Source of the DNA: Paguma larvata
Taxonomy: Eukaryota; Chordata; Mammalia; Carnivora; Viverridae
Assembly (NCBI GenBank): GCA_030068075.1
Contig: CM057825.1
Location: 122,857,239-122,921,238, forward strand
Length of the DNA: 64,000 nt
Direction of reading: 5' to 3'
Shown: positions 56,121-64,000 of the stretch, piece after piece
Numbering within the stretch: position 1 is the stretch's first letter
Layout: each line of letters opens with the position of its first letter
The notes under the pieces: generated by a model
Databases searched by the model: none
The model's input: only the letters and a program-made list of their open reading frames with translations
Told to the model about the DNA's origin: nothing
Translations under genes and position numbers: made by a program

Positions 56121-56124
56121 AAAA

Positions 56125-56280
56125 AAAGAACCATTTGGGGAGGTTTCAAAACATACAGGTATCTGGGCCCCACCCTGAGTGATTCTGAATTAACTGATCT
56201 GGGTGGAGGCCTAGTATAAGTACTGTTTAAACAGCTCCCATTGGGATTTTAATGTGCATCTCAGGAAAAGAAGTGCTCAT
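56125..56280. mobile_element. MER5-like MITE
   Basis: GGTATCTGGGCCCCACCCTG, TTTAATGTGCATCTCAGG. Confidence 0.6.
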
Positions 56281-56844
56281 GGAGCACAGGTTGAGGGGTG
56301 GGGGTGTGGGCAGCGTGGTATGGTGACTTAGTCCTGAAGTTTGTGAACTTTTCAGGTAGAGAGGCAGATAATAAACACTTTTGGCATGGTTGGCCACATA
56401 CGGGGGGTCTCTGTTGCAACTACTTAACTTGGCCATTGTAGTTAAAGCAGCCAGACAATAGCAAAAGAATGGGTGTGGCTGTGATCTAATAACACTGAAT
56501 TTACAAGAAGAGGCGGAAAGCCAGTTTGCCGAACCTTGAATTGGCTTAGATGTACCTGAGCCCACGTGCTCCTGCATCTACCTGCTGGGTGGTTTTGTAG
56601 GAGTCTCCATCTTGGTGACGGAGGCATCATAATTGTACCTACTTCATAGACATGCTGTAAGGGTTAACACGATGGTGAATGTAAAGCTCAAATACTAGCT
56701 TAATACATCATGATGTTACTTAGTATTATGGGCTGGCATGGCACTGGGTACTGGGACTGCAATGGTCAGCAAAGAGTCAGGGTTGGGGTTTCAGTGCAGG
56801 GGAGGAAGAGGGTGGGCTTCTTGTGACACTGTGATTTGTAAGTG
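56281..56844. other. Intergenic, unassigned
   Basis: Weak MIR-like end at 56640-56720; no gene. Confidence 0.45.
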
Positions 56845-57900
56845 TTAAACAACGAAATTCAGCCTAGTAAATTTGAAGATCTAATTGGCTTTATTAAGCA
56901 ATTCATGACTCAGGCAGCATCCAATGTATCAAGTAGAGAGATGCTCCCAGGGGTTGTACAAAATGAAAAGTTTTTATAGGCAGGAGAACGGGGGAACATG
57001 TTATTAGCAAACAAAAGAAAGGACTGTTTCAGGTCAAAATATCTTTGGCTGGGGAAGGGAAAAGCAGGGTTTTTTTTTTGTTTTTGTTTGTTTGCTTGCT
57101 TTTTTAATCACGCAGATTATCTTACTACTGCTGATCAGGAAATTTTAGGTTGACTTTTAAAAGGTCACATTCCTATATGTAAAATGGAATCTTACTCAGC
57201 CATCAAAAAGAACGAAATCTTGCCATTTGCAACAACATGGATGGAGCTAGAGTGTATTATGCTAAGTGAAATAAGCCAGTCACAGAAAGACAAATACCAT
57301 ATAATCTCACTCATATGCGGAATTTAACAAACAAAACAGATGAACAGGTGGGAAGGAGAAAAAAAGACAGAGAAGGAAACAAACCATGAGAGACTCGTAA
57401 AGATAGAGCTCGAACTGGGTGTTGATGGAGGGAGGTGAGTGGGGGATGGGCTGGGTGATGGGTACTAACGAGGGCACTTGTTACGATGAGCACTGGGTGT
57501 TATATGTAAGTGATGAATCACTGAATTCTATCCCTGAAACCAATATTGCACTGTATGTTAACTTACTAGAATTAAAATAAAAATTTAAAAACAAAAAAAT
57601 TCAAAATAAAAGGTCACATTCCTGGGATAGGTTGAAATTGCAGTTAAGTCTCGTTTGCTACGTGGGGAGAAGGGGCAGCAAATGACTCCATTTGTGGCTT
57701 GTTTTTACTTTTTAACATAAATATATATATTTGGGCATTCAGATGGCCAAATGCACTTCTCGTATGTATTTGGTCTTCATCCATAGTTCCTGGACCAAAA
57801 CTCTTGGAATTTCCTGAGCAATGAGAGCAACAGAGCATCTTTTGTTACAACGTTTGGTCTCTTGTCTTCAGTTCCTGAAAAAAAAAAAGCTTCAGAGCAT
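56845..57900 (-). mobile_element. ERVL-like LTR remnant, antisense, split by an L1
   Basis: AGATCTAATTGGCTTTATTA, AATTCATGACTCAGGCAGCA and the downstream half from 57624 look like an old ERVL-type LTR in reverse. A young-type L1 piece (57175-57606) cuts it. A related shorter copy is at about 54155-54260. These are LTR pieces only, without viral genes. Confidence 0.5.
57175..57606 (+). mobile_element. 5'-truncated LINE-1 (about 430 bp) with exact TSD
   Basis: L1 ORF2 end and 3' UTR with an A-rich tail, flanked by TAAAAGGTCACATTCCT at 57158-57174 and 57607-57623. Confidence 0.94.
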
Positions 57901-58174
57901 AAACCATGGAGTACTCAGAACCCCTTTCCTTAAAAAAAAAAAAAAAAAATTCTTGCAATTTGAGCCCTAGCTGGCAAGTGCCTGGTCCCTGCTGAGAGTT
58001 TCAAAGTCTGCCTTGCAACCCCAATTCAAAAATCTGGCTGCTTTCTGTTGCAGCCTCAGCCCTCCCCTCCAAGGCAGGACTTAACTGGATGATGGAGTGT
58101 ATAGGGTATCAGATTGGGGGAACCTCAGTTAATGTCTCAAAATATTGTTCGCTGCATCCATTTTGCAGTGGGTC

Positions 58175-58415
58175 ACTGGAGAGACAGTATGTCATTGTGG
58201 TTAGGGGCATGGATTCTGTAGCTAGACTGCCTGGGTCTATTACCTATTAGCTGTGTGACCTTGGGTAAATTATTTCACCTTTCTAGGCGTTATTTTATAG
58301 TCATTAAATGAGGATTACAATAGTACTATTCTTAACTCATAGGGTTGTCATAAGAGATGTGATGGCATGGAAGGCACTAGAACAGTGCCTGGCACGTGAC
58401 AAGTATGTTAAGTAC
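58175..58415 (+). mobile_element. Well-preserved MIR
   Basis: TGGTTAGGGGCATGGATTCT, TTAGCTGTGTGACCTTGGGT, TAGAACAGTGCCTGGCACGT. Confidence 0.9.
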
Positions 58416-58708
58416 CTTTTATAAGGTTCTTATAAAATTTAGAGCTAAGTTGGTCACAATTCTCTATATTTTAGGCCAAAAAATTATATTAGATCTATTT
58501 TTTAAAAGACTCCAGATAGTTTGACAAACATATTTCCCAGGCAAAAATCATTTATTCATTCATTCATGTATTTATTCAGCCACTTGTCCATTTTCCTACC
58601 ATAAATACCAGGTGCTAGGACTACAACACTCCACAAAGAAGTTAAAATACTTATAAATTTAATCTGAAGGTGTGACCTAGAATATACCTACTATAGGTCA
58701 TTTTCTTT

Positions 58709-58912
58709 CTTTCTTTCTTTTTTAAGTTTATTTATTTTGTGAGAAGAGAGAGTGTGAGCAGAGGAGGGGCAGAGAGAGAATCTCAAGTAGGTTCTGTGCT
58801 GGCAGTGCTGAGTCTGACGCAGGGTTCAATCCCACAAACCATGAGATCATGACCTGAGCCGAAACTAAAACATGGACGTTTAATTGAATGAGCCATCCAG
58901 GCACCCACTCCT
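58709..58912 (-). mobile_element. CanSINE with long target duplication
   Basis: Reverse-oriented SINE. The flanks at 58686-58708 and 58913-58935 (CTATAGGTCA…TTCTTT) form a duplication of about 23 bp with two differences. The (TTTC)n at 58702-58718 lies at the junction. Confidence 0.9.
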
Positions 58913-58935
58913 ACCTGCTATAGGTCATCTTCTTT

Positions 58936-60036
58936 AAGACACTCAGGGAGTCCGTGCTACACAGAGAAATAGCTCTATGCTTGAGGGCTACTTACAAAGA
59001 CCCGAGGAGGTGATTCTATGCTCTAAATTGTTAGGGAAGACAGGAAGACCTAATTAGGGAAAGTGGAACTTACAGAAAGGAAGCTTCTGACCCAGACCAT
59101 TCTACCATTCTAACAATTAAAAATTGTAAAAAGAAAGAAAGAAAGAAAAAGGAAGAAAAGAAAAAGGAGTATACTTTTAAAGGAAGGTACCTAGGAAATA
59201 TTCGTATTACTGAGAAAGAAAATCAGAACACTGAACAATATGCATAGCTGACTCCATTTATGTTTAAAATCATATACTCAAATGTGCATTTATATAGGAA
59301 TTTTCAAGATATCCATTTCAAACTGTTAACGGTGGCTTTTTCAGAAGTGGGACTATGAGAGAGATTTTTAGTTTTACTTAACATGTTTTTATTGTATTGC
59401 TTGGAATTTTTACAAGTGTGACTTACAATTATTTTTTATTTTATTTCATTTATTCTACAGTTATAACTTTTGAAAACATGTTTGTTGATTTATTTGGAAG
59501 AGAGAGGCAAAGGAAGAGAGAGAATCCCAAGTTGACTCCATGCTGTCAGCATGGAACCAAATAAGGGGCTCAATCCCTTGTGCCCCATGACTTTTCAAAG
59601 AAATATTTACAGTTGAGAAAACTTGTTCAAAAATCAAATGGGGTATGTGAATGGGAAGTGAGGTCATGAGCTTCCCATTGTAAGGGGCATTCAAGCAGGA
59701 GCTGGAGGAGTGTGAGGCAGTGTGTTATCTCTGAGGTCCAGAGGCTCATTCGAGGACTCTGTAGGACTCTCTCTACAATAGTCTCACCTATTGTCTGGGA
59801 AGCCAATGGGCTCCAATAGTGGCATGCGATTTGGCTTTGTGGGGCTCTGAGTGGGGCCCTGCTGGTCTGAACTATCCCTGCACAGTTGACACAGGGGCTG
59901 AGGTTAAGCTAACACTTTGCGTCTCTGCCGGTGCCACTGCCATGTGTGGGCACTGCTAGGGAGCAGTGGGCCAGCTCAGGCCGTGTCCTCCTTACACAAA
60001 CTGCTGGGCGGGGAAGGAGGGTGGGGGAGGGAATGA
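58936..60036. other. PDILT upstream region
   Basis: (GAAA)n-like run at 59132-59165 and a degraded SINE at 59470-59590. 59600-60036 is unique and would contain the proximal PDILT promoter and 5' UTR. Confidence 0.5.
59470..59590 (-). mobile_element. Truncated, diverged CanSINE
   Basis: Only the tail and middle remain (GAATCCCAAGTTGACTCCAT, GCTGTCAGCATGGAACC). The tRNA head is degraded. Confidence 0.65.
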
Positions 60037-60044
60037 TGACGTGG
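60037..60044 (+). promoter_or_regulatory. CRE-like site upstream of PDILT
   Basis: TGACGTGG lies 60 bases before the PDILT start codon, in a G-rich tract without a TATA box. Half-CRE sites near the start are common in CREM-driven spermatid genes, which suits PDILT. Binding is inferred only. Confidence 0.3.
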
Positions 60045-60103
60045 TGCCCTGCCACCTGGTTGATAAGGGCTCCTGTTCCTCCTTGTGGCCCTGCAAGATA
60101 GCC

Positions 60104-60305
60104 ATGGAGCTGCTATGGATCTCCCTGCTGCTGGCTGCCTCTTGCGTCCCCACCATCCGGGGCTTCCCAGAGGAGGACCTCAAGGAAGCCAGCATCAACA
60201 TATCCCAGCCCCTGCATATCGTGGAGGACGGCAACCTGCTGGTGCTGACCCCTGCTGGCCTGACCCAGATGCTGAACCAGACCCGCTTCCTCATGGTGCT
60301 TTTCC
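60104..60305 (+). CDS. PDILT: PDILT first coding exon (protein disulfide isomerase-like, testis)
   Basis: The ATG sits in a strong initiation context (GCCATGG). The translation begins [20 protein letters not shown], a hydrophobic signal peptide for ER entry, and goes on to [20 protein letters not shown], the start of the first thioredoxin-like domain, which closely matches human PDILT. It contains N-glycosylation sequons (NIS, NQT). The exon stops at TTTTCC|GTGAGTG in phase 1. PDILT is an ER chaperone of developing sperm that acts with calmegin and lacks classical CGHC active sites. No further exon is seen up to 64000, so the gene is partial here. It is divergent to ACSM5, as in human. Confidence 0.9.
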
Positions 60306-60894
60306 GTGAGTGTCCCCCACTCCTGGGTGATGGGTGGGGTGAGATCTACCTCTTTGCTCCTGGCAGCCAGAGAAGTTTTATGTTGTTAAATAGATGAGAA
60401 CACGTATTATTAACATACTTAATAGTAATATGGATATACTATCATTTCCAATTTCCAGATGAAAATGCTGAGGTCCAGGGACGTTAAGCAATTTGCAAGA
60501 TGCTACTTTGCCACTTTAGTCTTGATTTGTATGTTGCTCCTCTGTCCCGCTGACGGTAAAAAGCCAACCTCTACCCTTCAGGGTCTTTATATTCTGAAAT
60601 ACAACTTTACCCTCTGTAATGTGGGCAGGAGCATCCTGACCACACTGGATCGTTGTAAAGGTTAAATGAGATAATATGTTAAGTAGCTGGAACACAACCA
60701 GAGAGCAATACGTGGTGGCAGCTATGGGCAAGCTCTTGAGCAAAGATTTGCAGACCATCACCTTTATCTGAACTCTGCCTGTCCGTTTTTGTTCCTTGGA
60801 CTATTGTTCTTCACTTCAGCGGACATTTCTTCTTTTCCCTGAGGCACTGGGCACAGAGCTGTCCCTTGGGACAGGGTGGGAGGGATTTCCATAA

Positions 60895-61095
60895 CAGCTT
60901 TCACATAGTGGGTACTAACTCTGTGCTGGGCACTGTCCCTAGTGCCCCACTAAATGTTAAGTTACTTTCTTCACAACAACCCAGCATGGTGGCACCCTTT
61001 GTCTCCCTATTTTATAGCCGAGGAAACAAGCTCAGAGAGGCCAAGCGATCTGCCCGAGGTCACACAGCTCACAAGTGGGGACTGCAAACCCTGTG
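60895..61095 (-). mobile_element. MIR in PDILT intron 1
   Basis: CTCTGTGCTGGGCACTGTCC, GCCGAGGAAACAAGCTCAGA, GAGGTCACACAGCTCACAAG. Confidence 0.82.
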
Positions 61096-61499
61096 CTACA
61101 CCACTTCCCATGTGCAAGGATTGGGAGGGTACAGAGAGCAGATGTGAACACTGGATTCCAGAATCCTGCCTTCAGAGCCACTCCTGGGAAGTGTCTGGCT
61201 GTGTGTCAGTCTCCAAGGCCTGCTGCCAGGGTGTACCCTGCCTGACTAGCACCCAGGTTCCCGGGTGCCAGGCAAAGCCTCAGTTCAAGAGCTGGGCAGT
61301 GTTGTGCAGGTGCTGCCCCTTCTTGGTGTCTGCCCCTTTCCATGCAGCCCCTCCCCCCTCCCTCCAGGTTCTCTTCCCCTCCTCTTCGCTGCTGCTCTGG
61401 CGTACCCTTTTCTCCCTTCTGTCAGTTTGCCTTCCTCTGACCCCGACGCCTCACAGGCTTCCTTTTCTCTCCAGTCTGACCGGTGCATGTCTCGGGATG

Positions 61500-61695
61500 A
61501 AGTTCAGCTTTTAGAGGTTCACGGTCCTAGGCTCAAATCCGGGGTGCTGCCACTTACTGTCAGATGACCTTGAGCAAGTGACCCTGATCACTCTGAGCCG
61601 CTCTTTACTTGGCTGTGAAATGGGGGATTTAGCCATAGGATAAAATTCCTAGGGTGCTTATTAGCAAGGTGCCTGGTGCATAATAAGAGCTTAAG
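61500..61695 (+). mobile_element. MIR in PDILT intron 1
   Basis: GCTGCCACTTACTGTCAGAT, TGACCTTGAGCAAGTGACCC, AAGGTGCCTGGTGCATAATA. Confidence 0.8.
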
Positions 61696-62449
61696 AATAT
61701 TTTGGCTGCCTTTCTCTTTATCATCAGTATTAGGTTCCTCCTCTGCACAAACACGCTACTAATTTCTGCCTTGCAGGTTGCTGTGGTGATGAAAATGGGC
61801 TCAAACATGCAGTCTTTAGTGCCTGGTGAGCACTCATTGGGCAGAGCTATTATTATTGCATTCTGATTCACCCTCCTTTACTCAGCTCTGCTCAGTGCCA
61901 GGCCTTGGGCGGGCCCAATGGGAGTCCCAGAGAAGAGGCCTTGGTTTCTGTTCTCAGAGACTTTGTAGTTGAGGCCAGGGATGTCACAAAGAAGCATGAG
62001 AAACTCTTTACAAGGATATTCATGCCATTAGAATAGTCTGAACTGTATACATTGGTGTCTCACGGAAGTGACAGTTTGGACTTGTCCTCAGAAATGGTTC
62101 TTCAAGCTGCAAATCAGCTGAGCAGCCTCCTCTGGCTTGACTCCTGCATCCTCGCATCCTGGAATGCGCTGGGGCTCCAGGCCAATGCAAACGCATCTTG
62201 AAGCTTGAAGGTGGGCCTGAAGTGAGAGAAATCTTCACTCTTTGGCCTCCCAGGGATGCCCAGTGATGGGCAATCTTTAGCCAGAGCAGTGGAGTGAACA
62301 CTTAGGCGTCTATTGTTACTGACATCAGTATTTATCAAAGACCATGTGCCAAGCATGGTAAATCCTAAAGTGGGTTTTTTTTTTTTTTTCAGTTGTTTGT
62401 TTTTTGTTTTTATAACTTCACTGATCCACACACTTATGTCTATAGATGA

Positions 62450-62665
62450 TGTCAATGTTTGGGGTAAAGGACATGAGTTTGGTAGCCAGCAAGCCTGAGT
62501 GTAAAACTCAACACTGCCATGACCTAGGTATGTGGCCTTAGGTGCATTTCTTTGTGTCTCACCTTCTTCATGTGTGAAGTGGGAATAATGAAAGTGGCAG
62601 AGTCATTATAGGGATTGACCAAGTATCTATAAAGGATCTGGCACATGGAAAATACTCAGTAAGTG
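62450..62665 (+). mobile_element. MIR in PDILT intron 1
   Basis: GACATGAGTTTGGTAGCCAG, GGTATGTGGCCTTAGGTGCA, GGCACATGGAAAATACTCAG. Confidence 0.78.
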
Positions 62666-63654
62666 AGTCCCCATCCTCCCTTGGCCCCAAACAGATGATC
62701 AACTTTCTATTATCAGTCAGGTCTGGGTTCAGCTTCAAGGAATAAAAAAAAGATCTGCTAATGATGACTTAAATCCAAGAATTACCTCATATTCTCATAT
62801 GCAGACTAGGAACAGGCAGTCAATGTCTGTCCTTGCAGCTTCACGGTATCAAGGACCCAGGCTCCTTCTATCTTCTTGCTCTACCACCCCTGACATGTTG
62901 TAGCTTGTGGTCACAGAATGGATGTGGCACCTCTTGCACTGCATTGCACATTATGCTAGGGAAAAAGAGGGACATGGAAATAGCAAAAGGACAAAATACA
63001 TGGCGGCCAAGTATGTTCCTTGAAAAATAAAAACAAAAAAACAAAAAAAAACAAAACTTTCCCAGAAGCTCCACCAGAGACTTTTCTTGTATCTTATTGG
63101 CTAGAAATGGGCCATGGTTGTTCTCAAATGAGGAGTCTGGAATGGTGGATGTCTAGGTTTCTGTCCTCAATGGTCCAGGAAGAATGAGCTTGGAAATGGT
63201 TGATTCACAGTATTTGCCACAAGATCCAACTTTGTAGGCTAATATATATGTGTCATTTTATTAGTTCTTGCACATTGTGGCTCAATTTTTAATGCTAGAT
63301 GAATGAAGTCCTTTAATGAAATGAATTCTAAAAATGATTGCCTACCTTTGTACACTGTTCAGATTCTGATTAGATATTTTAAAGATCGCCGTGTTAGGGA
63401 AGGCTATCTGCTATAACAACTCCCAAATCTAGTTTTGTAAAGCTTGATTTCTTAAATCTTAGTCGCAGGCAGGCCTGCGGAGAAGCTCTGCTCCATACGG
63501 TCATTCGAGTGCCCAGGGTCCTTCCATCTAGTGACTCAAGCATCCCTTAGGGCCTAGAGTACTCCACTGAATCCTCTGCCTCCAGCCAGCAAAGGGATTG
63601 AGAGACACAGGCCATGCTTCTGGGCCAGGCCAGCCCTGGGAATGGTGCACATCG

Positions 63655-63800
63655 GTGTTCTTCAAAGTGTGGTCTGTGGACCAGCAATGCCAGCATCACT
63701 TAGGAGCTGAGTAGAAGTGCAAAAGACCAGGCCTTGCTCCAGACCTACTGAGTCAAGTCCCAGGTGATTCACATACGTATTACAGGGTGAGAAACACGTT
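63655..63800. mobile_element. MER5-like MITE in PDILT intron 1
   Basis: TTCTTCAAAGTGTGGTCTGT, AGACCTACTGAGTCAAGTCC, ATTACAGGGTGAGAAACAC. Confidence 0.65.
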
Positions 63801-64000
63801 AAACACCACTTCTGCTTGCATTCCAGGGGCCACAGCTCTGCAAGAGAGGCTGGGAAACAAAGTCCAGTGGTGTAAATGAAGAGGAAAAAGAAACAGGGTC
63901 TGGGGAACACACGGCATTGTCTGCCTTAATCGCATTATAGAGAAGTCCTGAAATGGCTTTTGATCAAATGCAACCTGAAGCTGGGCTGGCTGCGAGGCAG

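Larger units (their letters stand above)
60306..64000 (+). other. PDILT: PDILT intron 1 (continues past the window)
   Basis: No second PDILT exon was recognised. The intron holds MIRs at about 60385-60500 (antisense), 60640-60720, 60895-61095 (antisense), 61500-61695, 61745-61870 and 62450-62665. A MER5-like copy is at 63655-63800. Open frames of up to 186 codons (60954-61514) overlap these MIRs and are not supported as genes. Confidence 0.6.

Noticed and set aside
60954..61514. 186-codon ORF in PDILT intron 1
   Set aside because: It runs through two MIR copies and GC-rich sequence; no domain, no splice context, no homology that I recognise.
60306..64000. Search for PDILT exon 2
   Set aside because: No frame matched the next part of the PDILT protein; the exon lies beyond the window.
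1..64000. CRISPR arrays, operons, bacterial or phage features
   Set aside because: The sequence is mammalian; no regular spaced repeats or prokaryotic gene organisation.

Overview
This window reads as nuclear DNA of a cat-family (felid/feliform) carnivore. Two signs support this: about twenty copies of the tRNA-derived carnivore SINE in its feline form (head GGCGCCTGGGTGGCTCAG, body with AGCTCGGAGCCTGGAGCC), and young carnivore-type LINE-1 copies with the same 3' end. The gene content is vertebrate, with spliced exons and GT/AG borders.

Genes. (1) ACSM5, a mitochondrial medium-chain acyl-CoA synthetase, lies on the minus strand from 40958 (start codon) down to 19035 (stop). All 13 coding exons are present with canonical splice sites and consistent phases. 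They add up to 1767 bases, 588 residues, nine more than I recall for human ACSM5 because the C-terminus is extended. A candidate untranslated first exon and promoter lie near 43147-43270. (2) PDILT, the testis-specific disulfide-isomerase-like protein, starts at 60104 on the plus strand. Only its first coding exon (to 60305) is inside; the rest to 64000 looks like intron 1. The two genes are head to head, the order I know from human 16p12.3.

Layout. 1-19 kb: downstream flank of ACSM5, filled with MLT1 LTRs, MIRs, L2, CanSINEs and L1 fragments, including a twin-primed (5'-inverted) L1 at 15973-16950. 19-41 kb: ACSM5 exons and repeat-rich introns. 41-60 kb: the shared ACSM5-PDILT upstream interval, enlarged by a young L1 at 44582-49718 with both ORFs open and perfect 16-bp target-site duplications, plus SINEs, old LTR pieces and MER5-like DNA elements. 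60-64 kb: PDILT exon 1 and intron 1 with several MIRs.

I found no new gene system. The best targets are the L1, which is open throughout but has a Gly in place of a catalytic endonuclease Asp; the twin-primed L1; the ACSM5 C-terminal extension; and simple repeats sitting against ACSM5 splice sites. Repeat family names come from remembered consensus patterns, not a search, so borders of old repeats are approximate.
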